DNA of 64,000 nt. It comes from Isoetes taiwanensis. Taxonomy: Eukaryota > Streptophyta > Lycopodiopsida > Isoetales > Isoetaceae. Shown here piece by piece: positions 34,102 through 44,779 of the stretch. The notes below the pieces were generated by a model that saw nothing but the letters and a program-made list of their open reading frames with translations, was not told the origin of the DNA and searched no databases. Each line of letters starts with the position of its first letter. Position 1 is the first letter of the stretch. The DNA is taken from NCBI GenBank assembly GCA_021234155.1, contig JAJEKV010000018.1, positions 15,384,925-15,448,924 of the forward strand, in the 5' to 3' direction. Both the position numbers and the translations under genes were made by a program.

Positions 34102-35209
34102 AGTTACGCTCTTTTGTAGTTAAACGGTTCTTTCTTCTCCTTGTAGTAGGACTCGAAGCAGGATTCAAAGCTTGTATTCTAAAGCAGGGCAGCCAGAATA
34201 AATCCGTTGAAAGTTTAATTCGGCCCCAAGCTTGGCTCCACCGTGCTTGCTTCGAAAGGTTTCTTGCTTCGATGCCATGGCTTTCTTGCTTCAACGCACC
34301 GCACCGCCATTCTCTCCATGGAATCATGCCACCTGTACGCATCTAGATCCCTCTGCATAAAACCATAGGGGAGCAAGCCAAAACCAACGGCACACACCTT
34401 TTTTTAATTTTTTTAAAAAACCCAATAGAGTCCAAGACCCATTAGAGCTTAAGTGTGAGGTTGCTGAAAAACACCCGAAAAACCCCAAGAAAGGCCAAAT
34501 TTCGCGGTCCCAGAATTGTTGGTCAAAAATTTTCATCACAAATAAAATGCGGCCTATATTAACACAAGCTAAAAATTATTCGTTCCAAAAGTTATAATTT
34601 TTTAAGGCTCAGATTCCACTGAGTTGGAAGGGTATCACGGGTGCCACACGACAAAATAACCACTTCAAATATAGGGTTGGTCATGCATGCCATGCAACAA
34701 TTGCTCTCTCTCTAAGATTCCAGGGTTTCCAACCCATTCTCTCTCTTGAGTTTCCAGCTACCTTCTATCCCTGAGCCTGTTAGCCAACTGTTACCTCTGT
34801 CATGCATTCTTTCATCATTGTCTCTACTTCCTTGGCACTCTCTCTTTCCTGACTATCTTAGCTATTTTCTCTCTTTAGGGTTTTGATCATGGATGCTTTC
34901 TCTCCCTAGGATTTTGTCTTAGGGTACCTCTCTATTGCAAGGAGTCATGCGCGGCGTGAATATTGCCTCTCCAAATGTTTCCAACAAGGTGAAATCGTTG
35001 TCTGGGTGACTTGGTACTTGTTTTTCACTTTTTGGCTACTTGGTACTTGTTCTTCACTTTTTGGCCACCTTCTCTCCCTATGTCCTTGCCTAGTGTCCTC
35101 CCTCCCTCCCTCTCTCAAAATATACTGAGAACAAACAGGAACAATATATTGAGTACAAACAGGAACTTCAGAAATTAAAAGATGCAAGGAAGAATGATCA
35201 TAAGGCATT
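34102..35209. other. No gene recognised
   Basis: Contains a CT-rich stretch (34,700-34,920) and a short direct repeat (ACTTGGTACTTGTTCTTCAC, about 35,010 and 35,038). Overlapping ORFs on both strands at 34,019-34,346 have no recognisable motif. Confidence 0.5.
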
Positions 35210-36680
35210 TTGGAGGAAGGGACATTGCTGAAGGTGTTCCTGGCAAACCTTCAGCCTCAATGGCTTAGAACCTCCACGTTGCTTCAGGCGATCAAGAAGA
35301 TTGCAGAAAGTATGCTCAAACTTTGTGTTAGAACTGCTTTCCCAAAATCAGAAAAAATAATCCTTAGCAAAACAGATGCCATTTGCAAACAAACTCGAGT
35401 TTTAACATTATTCCAATTCAAGAATATGCTTTGACACTCAAAGAATCTATGGTTGAAAGTGAGATGCAAAAAGATATGCAGAGGCCACTCAAATTTGCCT
35501 TTCTGACCAAGTCAAAATTTGGTCAATGTCCCTGGCAACAAGCTGATTTTTGCAAATGAAAAACTATAGCTCTTTTTTCAGTTCTGACACTTGATTCTGG
35601 CTCTGACAAGTCTACGCACAAGGTGCATCAGGTTTTTTGCCAAAAAATCATGCAAAAATGCCCTGAAATTTAGATTTTTTGTAAAAAGACTGTTACAAAG
35701 CAAAACCAGTCTTTGCAAAAAATTATGATTTCTTGCAAAAAACAATGAGCAATTTTTTGCAGTATGAGCTTGCTCAATCCTTTTCTACTTCTGACATCTC
35801 CTAGATAAGGTGCCTCACACACTTTTTGCAATCAAAGTCAAGCTTCAGGGGAAAATGATTTTCAATAAGTAAAGTGATATGAACTTGGAGGAATGAAGTA
35901 ACTTAGATGCACTCACTTAAAAAAGTCCTTTGTCCCTTTTTTTGTGACTGAAAATTTGTTTGAGATGTCATACATATGCCTGAATCCTAGATCTCTAAAT
36001 GTACTTTCGAAACCAAATTTATTCTATCTATGCTTATGGATGCATGCATTAAATTCTTCTCTTTGCTTTTTATAACTCAACTAATGTAATTCTAGGACAT
36101 AATGATGTGCAATGTTGCCTATTCTTAAGTTCTCAGAGCGTATAAGAGATTTACCAGACTTTTCTTCATGCTTTTACCAATTATATGTTGGCATGACCCA
36201 CATTTTAGGGTTCTTGAAAGTGCTCGATATATTCCATAGGCATTTTTCAAAAAGGAAGACATGGATATATAAGGCTTGGCCCAAGTGGATTAGTAATACT
36301 GACGTGCTATACCCATGTGGGATTCGGCCCATTGGCAAATGGAGGGTGACATGGCATTATGAAGTGATGATGTGTCAAGTGAGGTGGCAAAATGACTTTT
36401 TTCTAGTCAAAACTTTTTGTGAAGTGGAGATGATATGGATGACATGTGTATGATGATGTGGATGTACTTGGAGATGATGTGGCACCACGAAGAGATGACA
36501 TGTCACCTAAGGTATCAAAATGACCTTTCTTAGGTAAAAAATGAGGTAGGTGACACGTGTATTATGACATGGATGTGCTTGGATGATGAGGTGGATGGTT
36601 TTTGAGATCTTTGAAGATGATGTGGACAATTTGGCACCCACTTTGGCACTTGTGCACATACTACTAGAGCTTTAATGTAA
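35210..36680 (-). mobile_element. Fragment of the 47-53 kb LTR family (LTR piece plus leader)
   Basis: In inverse orientation, 36,300-36,680 matches the long repeat (for example GACTAGAAAAAAG near CACAAAAAGTTTTGAC, and CACTTGACACATCATC). 35,210-35,700 matches the leader (GCCAGGAACACCTTCA, CTGATTTTGGGAAAGCAG). The order LTR then leader is the same as at 47-50 kb on the plus strand. Divergence is clearly higher than between the 47 and 52 kb copies. No gag follows. Confidence 0.7.
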
Positions 36681-36884
36681 TGACTAGGATAATTTGCTTT
36701 TTCCATGCTCACCATACCAAATTTGTGGAATTTTTTGCTTTTTTCAAGGGTGATGAATGTATGATGTGTGTGTGATGTGTTTTGACTAAATAAAAGACTC
36801 TTCGCCAACTTTGGCTAGGGAAGATGATGATGAGTCAAGGAAATGTGGATTGTGGAGCATGTAGGATGTTTCATGGATGGGGTT

Positions 36885-36985
36885 GTTGGGCGAATTCCCC
36901 AGACTCCACCAAACATAAGGGGGATTGTGGCAACAAAACTTTGAAGCAGATAAAAGAAAACTACAAGAAAAACCAAAACTTGGTG
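36885..36985. repeat. Paralogue lacking the 38.8-kb MITE
   Basis: TGTTGGGCGAATTCCCCA, then CATAAGGGGGATTGTGGCAA and AAAACTTTGAAGCAG match the two flanks of the MITE at 38,770-39,219, but without the insert. It starts with TGTTGGGCG, so the shared unit may be an LTR start. Confidence 0.75.
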
Positions 36986-36989
36986 TACC

Positions 36990-37599
36990 CCAAAATAAGT
37001 TTTCTGATAATAGAAAGATGGAAGACACAGATTTGGATATAGAGGAGGTTCTCACCTTCGTCCTTGAGCTTTGCCACTAAGCCCAAATGAGGCTACGTTC
37101 TGCCACGAGCAAGAGAGCGAGAGTTTTTATTTTTCATAATATTTATACAACATAAAGTTTAATCTAAGCCATTTAATAGCACCTCATAATCTCAACCTTC
37201 CATTGCACCACTTAATCTCAACCTTCCATCTCCACTTCATCTTGACCCTCTGTTTGCACCACTTAATCTTGGCCTTTCATCCCAATCAAACAATTTTAAC
37301 CATTGCCCAAATGATCTCACAACATGTCCCTTCGGCCAAAAACTTCAACTATTTTAGGCATACGACCTGGCAAGGGGAAAAAAAAATGAGGCATGAACAT
37401 AAACGTTTAATATGAAATCGAAAGGCTTAAGATAAAATAGGTGGATCACAGGGGAAGTTATCAGCCATATCACAAAATAGGGCAAATAAGGCAACGGGCG
37501 GCAGGTGGAGCTCATATAAGGATACAATAGAGCAGAAGGATATTTTTTGGAAGAGCCAAGGTTCGCAGGTAAAGCAGAGCAAAAAGCTCGTGCTGGATT
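36990..37599. other. No gene recognised
   Basis: A CCTTCCAT/CACTTAATCTCAACC phrase is repeated three times at 37,190-37,280. The long minus-strand ORF (37,354-38,046, 230 codons) runs across the adjacent 71-bp repeat; I see no protein family in it. Confidence 0.45.
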
Positions 37600-37855
37600 C
37601 ATAGATATGGCATATCTTTCTTGCAAATCCGGCCTTTGTTGTGCAAGTAAGTATAGAAAAGCAGAGCAAATACATGGCCATGGCAATTTGCTGGCAAATC
37701 CGGCATTTATTGTGCAAGTAACCATAAAAAAGCGGAGCAAATACATGCCTATGGCGATTTCCTGGCCAACCCGGCATTTGTTGTGCAGGTAAGCATAGAA
37801 AAGCAGAGCATATACATGGCTATGGCAATTTCCTGGCAAATCCGGCATGAAATAA
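37600..37855. repeat. 71-bp tandem repeat, three to four copies
   Basis: The unit holds GTGCAAGTAAGTATAGAAAA, AGCAGAGCAAATACATGGC and GCAAATCCGGCATTT. Copies start near 37,641, 37,712 and 37,783, with a partial one before. Since 71 is not a multiple of 3, the repeat passes through all frames, and the minus-strand ORF covering it is not evidence for a protein. Confidence 0.85.
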
Positions 37856-38137
37856 GGATGTGGGTCTGAGAGCAATGTGCTTCGGAATGCCAAAGAAAAG
37901 CAGACAAATCTTATTTTGACCGTATTATTTTCTTGCAGATCTGCCAGACCAGACGAATACCTATGGTTGTTAGCATAATTTCTGCAGCATATATGGCAAG
38001 CACATGCTCTAGGTTCTTTTACACATGGGGCTATGCAGAATGGCAAGAATCATAGAGCAAAGAATTAGGCATGGTAGAGGATTGATTGGATGCCGCTAAA
38101 TTCGTTTTGACCCATAAATAATAGAAACCACGATGAT

Positions 38138-38513
38138 AGTTTCTTCAGTTACAGAGTTACAAGGCCAGGCTTTTCATCTAGCAGCAGGATGGTTGCTTTG
38201 GACTATCTGGAAAAGACGAAGATTGGTAATCTTCAAAGGTCTGGATGTGGCAGATAATCGTGTTCTCCAAGAAGCTTAAGGTTACATTGTAAAGTCGTAT
38301 CATTGTTCTTCACTTGCCCCTCGCAAGAGGCGATTGATTTTTGAGGAGTTTTTGGATGTGCACTCTTATGCTTAGGCAGGTTGCTTCACTCGGTGGGTCT
38401 CCGCTTATCCGCTGAGATTTTATTCCTGTCTCTGCATTTATACCTGTATTTGACTCTTTGATTGAATAAAGTCTGACGTCCTTCAACAAAAAAAAAAAAG
38501 TTTCTTCAGTTAC
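38138..38513 (+). mobile_element. 5'-truncated L1-like LINE with target-site duplication
   Basis: The 15-base direct repeat AGTTTCTTCAGTTAC flanks the insert (38,138-38,152 and 38,499-38,513). The insert (38,153-38,498) ends in 12 or more A, with AATAAA 20 bases earlier. Its 5' part reads AGWLLWTIWKRRRLVIFKGL then stops at QEA; the W.LW..WK.R..IF pattern is typical of the very C-terminus of plant L1 ORF2. Perfect target repeats, an intact tail and a poly(A) signal suggest a fairly recent insertion. A processed copy of some other mRNA is the alternative. Confidence 0.8.
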
Positions 38514-38769
38514 TCTTTGCTTCAAAACCAGGTACTGCTCCATCTAAATTTTTCAGCGATCACAGATTATTTGGGAAAGAAAACCCCTGCTCATTTACTC
38601 ATAAAACTCATGAAACTGCATGGGTCTTCCAGAATATAACTCTGCTGCACCTGCTCTTCCAAAAAATCACGAACCAGGATTCTGATGGGGAAGAAACCTG
38701 ATCAAAAGACCAGGTCCCGGCAACGGAACCATTTATGTTGGGCGAATTCCCCATATCCACCCAGCATAA

Positions 38770-39219
38770 GGGTGCATCCCCATTATACAGAAACCTGAGT
38801 TTGCCATGTCATCGGAATTGAGTTCCTACAATCTGTTAGGGCGCATACCATTCCCATTACTGTTGCTGAGCTTCTATTTTCTTGGCTGATTGCATCGTGC
38901 CACAGGACAAACCGGCATTGAGCTACAAGACGAACCCAGGTTGCTAGAGGACAAATCCAGCTTGCTAGAAGACAAACCCAAGGCTAGAGGACAAATCCAG
39001 CTTGCTAGAAGACAAACCCAAGGCCTGACTTGGGCAATTCGGAAGTTCTTAAGGACTTCTGTAGAAAGGGAAGGTGCCCTGGACTCGTCATCAGAAGAAC
39101 TCCGGTGCCTTGAAGGTAATGGGAATGCTTTTTTTCCTTTTTTTCCTGGCTGGGTTTGCCATGTGGCAAAGTCAGCCTGGATAACAGCTTAATGGTAACG
39201 GCCTAATGGGGATGCACCC
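38770..39219. mobile_element. PIF/Harbinger-type MITE, TAA target duplication
   Basis: Terminal inverted repeats GGGTGCATCCCCATTA (38,770-38,785) and its exact reverse complement (39,204-39,219), flanked on both sides by TAA (38,767-38,769; 39,220-39,222). A 3-bp TWA duplication and GC-rich ends starting GGG are the mark of PIF/Harbinger elements. Inside are two copies of a ~43-base block (GCTAGAGGACAAATCCAGC ..., about 38,940-39,025). It interrupts a repeat whose uninterrupted form is at 36,885. The 100-codon ORF across it is not a transposase. Confidence 0.88.
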
Positions 39220-39222
39220 TAA

Positions 39223-39855
39223 GGGGAGGGTGTGGCAACAAAACTTTGAAGCAGACAAAGAAAAACTACAAGAAAAATTTTGACAGAAAAACCAAAACTT
39301 GGTATGATGGCAACTTGATGGATGTGTTGGAAAATGATGAGGTTTACATGGATTGAGGACAACTCTTGAGCAGATTATCATGTAACGGAGGTATGAGAGG
39401 GTGATCCCGCATATGACAAAGTGTTTGTTAGCATGAAGAGTTGTTGTTATGGCAGGAATGGCAGCAGCACTATGTGAAGAAACATGTGAAGGAAAATAAG
39501 GTGTGTAAATGAGAATGAGGTGTATGAATGAGCTTGGCAGGTGCTTCTGCATGGAAATCAATCACTTTAGTAATGAGAACTCAAAAAAAAAAAAGACGGC
39601 CTTGTATGAGCTGAAACCTGCATGCTCCGTGCATTAGTTACAACAATAGACTTCCCAAAGCATATAAGACCACCTAGACTCTTCAGAAATCTTGCCTATT
39701 TGTTGCAAAATCCTAAAACCGACTCTTACACTATTTTATAGCATGCCTAAGCTTATTTTTTATCTTTTCTTTTTCTGTTTTTTAGATTTTAGTATCATCA
39801 ACAACTCAAAAAGCAATCTAAGCTATTCTATCTACAAAACACAATACTCAAATAA
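39223..39855. other. No gene recognised
   Basis: Right flank of the MITE host repeat (AACAAAACTTTGAAGCAGAC, 39,237) followed by AT-rich sequence and an A tract at 39,582. Confidence 0.5.
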
Positions 39856-40362
39856 GCTCAAGGCAATATGTTGCTGCCAATACCTCTTCAAATGCAAGAT
39901 GTTAGTGGGATTTGGTAACTCTCTATCATCAACAACAGATCTCAGCCAGTAGGAATCTTTCCATGCTCCTCCAATCACCTCAAAAGGGCCTTCCCATAAG
40001 TTCTCAAACTTGGCTGCTACTTCCTCTCTTGCCTTGTTCCACTTGAGCACCAGTTCTCCAGTTTTGAGAGTACCTTGAAGCTTGTGAGCAGTCTTGAAGG
40101 ATGCTATGTCTTTGGCTTTCTTGATAAGAATTGCATTTTCAGCCTCAAACATATGCTCTTCTAGCTGCATCACTCTCACGCACCTTTCTTTTAGTGCATC
40201 CTCCATTTCCAAAGTAATTTGATATGCCAATCTAAGAGAGGGTAATTCAAGCTCAATGGGGAGAATAGACTCAATACCATACACAAGGCTAAAGGGTATG
40301 TGCTTTGTGGATGTCTTAATGGTGGTCCTATATGCTATAGGAAACAGTGACCGCCAGGTTTA
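39856..40362 (-). pseudogene. Ty3/gypsy integrase C-terminal fragment
   Basis: From 40,362 down it reads WRSLFPIAYRTTIKTSTKHI then PFSLVYGIESILPIELE, the end of the integrase core (YRT..K.STG.TPF.LVYG). Next come a charged helical linker and GELVLKWNK, then KFENLWEGPFEVI and LHLKRYW. These are the GPY/F-type C-terminal module, which helps choose the insertion site. The frame is open for this whole stretch. No other part of this element is visible: the upstream catalytic DDE region is missing. It is on the opposite strand to the gypsy gag at 42.6 kb, so it is a separate relic. Confidence 0.85.
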
Positions 40363-40619
40363 CTTGCTAGAATATTAATACACTAAAGCAAGCAAAAGTT
40401 AACACTATGGGGGACATTTTAAATAGTGTAGATGTAATATTCTTTCTTGAGACGTGTGAAAAATGAAAAGCTAGGGCTTCTTGACATTATGGGGTTTTAA
40501 ATGATGCATTTAGTATGGAATAAAAAGGAATGGAGGCTTAAAGGTTTCGGTGGCATTGCTTGCTATATTAGACATGAATTTACACATTTAATTACAGTCT
40601 TGGATAAAATGGCATCACT

Positions 40620-41395
40620 TCAGTATTTTTAGATTGAAATGCCTAGACGATCTGGAAAACTTTATGTTGATGGTTGCTACTTTCCACCAATCGGGTATAT
40701 ATTTTGGATAACTTGGACAAGGATGATATCTTTTCTCATTTGGAACAAGATATTCTTGCATTGACATTTCCAAATGCAGGATTAACATTGCAATCAAGAT
40801 GGAAAACACAAAAAAAATCCTCTAATGGATGCTGCTGTGGTAAAAAACATTGAATGGCTAATAAATAATTTCTACATATCTGGAGTTGATAAGGCAAATA
40901 ATAACCCATCCTTCATTTGTTCTAAGCATATCAGTGAAAAGGCCTTGGATAGACTAAATAGTCATGATTTTCAGAGTATCTTCAGCTCATATGAGGAAGT
41001 ACAAAAGGCTGTCAAGATTGACGTACAAAATATTATTGGATACTGGGGTTTTGAGTCTGAAAAACTTCCATATCTTCTAAATTTACAAGGCGCATAAAAA
41101 AGATTACAGATGGATTACGGATGCTCATAACACGATTTACGCTGAAATTTCACAAATTATCACAGCAGGACTGAATAATATTCTGGACAACTGGCCAGAT
41201 ATGGCTAGAATGCTTAGTGCCAATATTCAAATGATGTTATCTTGCAGAGAGATTGTGTTTCTGATACACAAGAAGATGATCTTGACTATGACATCGAAGA
41301 TTACCAGGTTTGGAATAACTAGTTTAAAAGGGCGTGTATTTGGGAAACATATTACTTTGTATACTCGCATGCATAAGCTTCCTATCTTTTAAGTT
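40620..41395 (+). other. Weakly coding-like stretch, possible LINE endonuclease relic
   Basis: Short frames read VDGCYFPPIG, then LDKDDIFSHLEQDIL, resembling the middle of LINE endonucleases of the GDFNAR type. The following ORF (40,825-41,097) contains NPSFICSKHISEKALDRL, and after a stop the frame goes on as ITDAHNTIYAEISQIITAGL. No catalytic box is found, so the call is tentative. Confidence 0.25.
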
Positions 41396-41399
41396 GAAT

Positions 41400-42340
41400 T
41401 AGTTACATGAAACGAGTTTTTGCAGAACGAAATATGTTTTTAAAATATTGTCTTTACTGAATGAATGGGCTAGGGGTAAAAAGGTGACAATAGGTGATCA
41501 GTGAATCTGAGAAATCTAATGTACCTTTTGCCCCCATTACCATTTTCATGCTAATGTTGCGTTGTTTGGCTGGGGGTACGGGTTTCTCCTCCTATTATCA
41601 TTTTTTTACTTGCATGCTAATTTCTAGAAGGAAGGACGTTATTTTACAAAAATCTGATACATGTTTGATGCAGTTTTAAAACATGAAGAATGGAAATGGG
41701 AAGGTCTACTACACTTTGTGCTTAAATAGTTTTGATTTCAGTTAAACAACAGTATTGAAAGGATATCTAACTATATATAAGATTATTCCAAACAAATTTT
41801 TTTTTGGAATTATCTATATTTTCCGGCTATGCTTTCCGGCGTCACATGGAAGCCAGTTCGGATTAGCTGGGCATTTTTTTCAAAAACGTGCATTTTTTGT
41901 TCCGGGGAAGAGCTATTTGTTGCCAAACAACGTAGCTCTGTGCGCACCTTATTGAATCCAGGGCCTTTGTTCTACCCTATTGCGCCCACAAATCTGAAAC
42001 CGCTCCTGTCAAATGCCGTTTAGTAAAGGAGGCAAAACAAGAAAAGACAAACACTCAGGTACGTTGCTATAGATGAGTGTTTGAATCGATTTTTGCTATG
42101 ATTAATAGAAAACCTGTCAAGAATCTGCTGTTTTGGGTCGTTTGCTCTCCTTTAGATCAAATTACAGCTGTGAGGTGGAATTTGTTGCGAATTTCTATGC
42201 TCTTTCGCGTATGTACTTCTCCCTTCTCTTCTATGTCCCTCCCTTCTCCGCCAAGCAAAGTAGCTTGAAGGCTCTGTTAAAAAAAACCTGGATAAACAAT
42301 CATACGAAAACCCCAGAGTATTTAAATGGCATTTCCGGCA
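41400..42340. other. No gene recognised
   Basis: About 940 bases with short ORFs only. It borders the LTR-like region of the gypsy element to the right. Confidence 0.5.
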
Positions 42341-42575
42341 ACATACAGGTATGGCATCTTTCGATCCTAATCTGAAGAAAATGCTCATTGCTATATGCCA
42401 AGGACATGGATGTTCTTTGGGCCTTTAGTCCAAAGAGGGCCTTTGGTCCAAAGAAGGACCAAGGGGGCGTGCATGCTATATAGTAGCTCGGGGGAGAGCT
42501 CTGGGCAGCTGTGTCTTGGCTGAGGGCTCGTGGTTGGGTGGCGAGATAGCGTGCCACGTCAAGAGTTCATTTTAG

Positions 42576-42587
42576 TGGTATCAGAGC
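42576..42587 (+). promoter_or_regulatory. Primer-binding site for initiator tRNA-Met
   Basis: TGGTATCAGAGC is complementary to the 3' end of plant initiator methionine tRNA and is the standard first-strand primer site of plant LTR retrotransposons. It lies 12 bases before the gag ATG. Confidence 0.9.
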
Positions 42588-42598
42588 AACAAGTTTCG

Positions 42599-43400
42599 AT
42601 GGCCGGTTCTCCTGCCAATGTTAACTTTGAGGATGAAGAGCTCAAGGAAAAACTTTTTGAGTTAGAGCATGATAATTCGCTCATGAGAGAAAAACTTGCA
42701 ACTGCCGAGGCTCGCATTGCGGAGTTGCAAGAATTAGATTCTCTGCGAGCGCAGGTGGCGCAGTTGCAGCAAGCTGCAGGGCGTCCACGTAGTGGCATCA
42801 AAATGGGTGCCAATGTCAAAATTGAATTCAAAAAGTATTCCGCTGCTACTAGTGATGCGGATGAGCTTTTCGCATGGCTCCGGGATTTGAATTCATATTT
42901 TGCTAAGACTAAGGATGACGAAGACACTCAGTTATATTTTGCTGAGCGTCATCTGGATGGGGTTGCAAAGGACTGGTGGCTGGATATCCAGAAGAACCAG
43001 CCAGTCGATCAACCTATTGTTACCTTTGCGGAATTTGAAAAGCAAATCAAAAATCGTTTTTTGGGTCATAATTGGGAGCGAGATCTTATCCCTGAATGGA
43101 ATAAGTTGATCCAACAAAACATGGAAACTGTTCGAGCCCTTGCCGCATGAGTTTTAAAGAAAGGACTTCAGCTTAGTAAAAATGATACTGAGAAGTCTGA
43201 AAAACTCATGGGTGGGGTTCATCGTTGGGTACGGGCGAAGCTCGACCTGCAAGTTGCCAATCTTTCTTTTGGTGAGCTCTGTAAGATGGCAGAGAAAGTA
43301 GAGGAGGAAGGTTTGGCCCTCACGGAAGCCATTAATGCTCAACGTGGCCTCAAAGTTTCTATGAAAGAAGCGAGTGGTTTTTGGGACAAATCAATGGGAT
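42599..43400 (+). pseudogene. Ty3/gypsy gag, one in-frame stop
   Basis: Starts MAGSPANVNFEDEELKEKLF. Residues 20-60 form a predicted coiled coil. The retrotransposon gag core follows: FKKYSAATSDADELFAWLRD, then FAERHLDGVAKDWWLDIQ, then FAEFEKQIKNRFLGHN. A TGA at 43,148-43,150 interrupts an otherwise open frame that continues with LVGGVHRW-like and LALTEAINAQRGL sequence to about 43,400. The zinc knuckle that normally follows is lost. Gag builds the virus-like particle of the element. Confidence 0.82.
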
Positions 43401-44290
43401 CTGCTCCGCGACTCTTCAGAATCCCACATGTTCCACATTTGATGTTCCTTCACATAAGCTGGCATACTTTCTGTAGCCAGAAGTCCCTCCAGCCATGGTT
43501 TGAGTTGCTCCAAAAGGATATTGGAATCCAACTTGTCGGGAGCAAAACTATTTGGACATATCATTGTGTTCGGCTGGTTGGCAGAACCCTTATATCTGCT
43601 GTCATCTATCAACAATGTGTTTGTCACCTGGTATCTCCAAAATTTCTGGTACACTTTGGACAGATCCTTAAGGAAAATTGGCTTATTAACCACTTTTAAT
43701 TTTGTGTTGGTGCAGTCATCCTAATTCCAACTAAAAAGAAATCTGCCCTTATATTCCTGCAACAACTTTCTCATCAACAAGTCAACATTACTCTTAGCCA
43801 TGCTGGACCACAATGCAATCTCAAATTTTGAAAAACACCATTCTAAGAACTCCTGAAATCCGGGCCCGAAACTGCGAACTTTTGATGGTTCAATTTACGG
43901 ATGGTCACTTCGCTCGGGCCGATCAGGGGATCCTCTCTTTCAAGTCATAAAACTTGCCTAAAACCCCATTAAAATCCGAACAAGGAGAATTTCGCTTAAC
44001 CTCTTGGTTTTTCTTGGTTGAGGTTGTATTGGACTCGTTGAGCGATCTGCATCTTGTCCAGATCCGGGTTTCTTTGTCAACTTCATCACCGCATCCGCGT
44101 TTGGCTCATATTCAAAGACCAAAACTTTTTTTCCGGTGAAGGACCCCGTCTGAGAATGAATCTCAAGGGAATTAATTTTCCCCCTAAATCGATGCACTAG
44201 GAATCTCTTCGTGATGGCTTCCGGTTCTTGCAGGTAGCATTTATCTCTCGCAACATAATTGAAATGAGGAAGACCACGAAAAATACAAAA
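43391..44290 (-). pseudogene. FCP1/NLI-interacting-factor-like HAD phosphatase relic
   Basis: On the minus strand a HAD phosphatase can be followed. FNGVLGKFYDLKERI sits where the catalytic DLNG-type box is expected, one base out of frame. Then come PGFQEFLEWCFSKFEIALWS, MRKLLQEYKGRFLF and TNTLLIDDSRYKGSANQPNT. The end has EQLKPWLEGLLATESMPAYV. The order matches plant FCP1-like domains (LDLNG; FL..CF..F.VG.WSS; LLLDDSPYK...NP; YLEGL......YV..H). An in-frame TAG is at 43,721-43,723 and a frameshift lies near 43,945. No intron is evident over ~900 bases, which suggests a retrocopy. It lies in reverse orientation at the break of the gypsy gag. The host gene may dephosphorylate nuclear targets; this copy cannot. 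Confidence 0.65.
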
Positions 44291-44299
44291 AATAAATCA

Positions 44300-44660
44300 T
44301 GTATGTGGCATCGGTATTTACTTGATAATGATTGCATTCGATTGACTATCCAAATTTCGTTTTGGAGTCTCCAAGCCGTCGGCTGGGGATTGACTTAGGA
44401 GTATCAAATGGGGTGAATCCTAGGTACAACCGGGAGGTATCTTGCGATCTCATAACTGATCAAGGCGTGGATAACTGTTGGATATCCTTGGTCTCAAATT
44501 TACGCAGTCTCGCAAACACTAAGTCGGAGGACTCGTGGACAACATCGGTAAAACATTAGTTAAGGCACTTGTTTGCGGCGAATCTATATTGTTTGCAAAT
44601 GAACAATATCAAGCCCGGTGAGTTGACAACCATTCAAGAGGGTCACGCACCAGGCTTTTT
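44300..44660. other. No gene recognised
   Basis: Contains a 75-codon plus-strand ORF (44,332-44,559) without known motifs. It may continue the phosphatase retrocopy's flank or the gypsy element. Confidence 0.4.
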
Positions 44661-44661
44661 A

Positions 44662-44775
44662 CTCTCTTTTCGATGTTCCTGTTTATATATATCTAAAGTG
44701 CCCCCTAAAATGAGCGAGCGATCTCATCCCAGGGGGCACTTTAGATACAATAAACAGGACAAGCAAAAGAGACTA
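44662..44775. repeat. Long hairpin (inverted repeat, ~45-base arms)
   Basis: The core arms TCTAAAGTGCCCCCT and AGGGGGCACTTTAGA are perfect. Outward they continue CCTGTTTAT / ATAAACAGG and CTCTTTT / AAAAGAG with a few mismatches and one small bulge. The loop is about 24 bases. The size and shape would suit a MITE or a microRNA-like precursor; which strand, if any, is transcribed is unknown. Confidence 0.88.
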
Positions 44776-44779
44776 AGCC

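Larger units (their letters stand above)
42350..43400 (+). mobile_element. Ty3/gypsy element, 5' part (LTR end, PBS, gag)
   Basis: An LTR-like region ends in CA at about 42,570, followed by the tRNA primer site and gag. The LTR part carries a doubled phrase (GGGCCTTTAGTCCAAAGA / GGGCCTTTGGTCCAAAGA at 42,419-42,456) and CTATATAG as a weak TATA candidate. The element breaks at about 43,400, where an FCP1-like phosphatase relic lies in reverse orientation. Protease, RT and integrase are missing. The LTR's left border was not determined because no second LTR is in the window. Confidence 0.75.

Noticed and set aside
35100-35460. Overlapping ORFs around 35.2-35.4 kb, similar to ORFs at 49.8 and 58.4 kb
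   Set aside because: All come from the repeated untranslated leader of the gypsy-type family; the frames are not conserved between copies.
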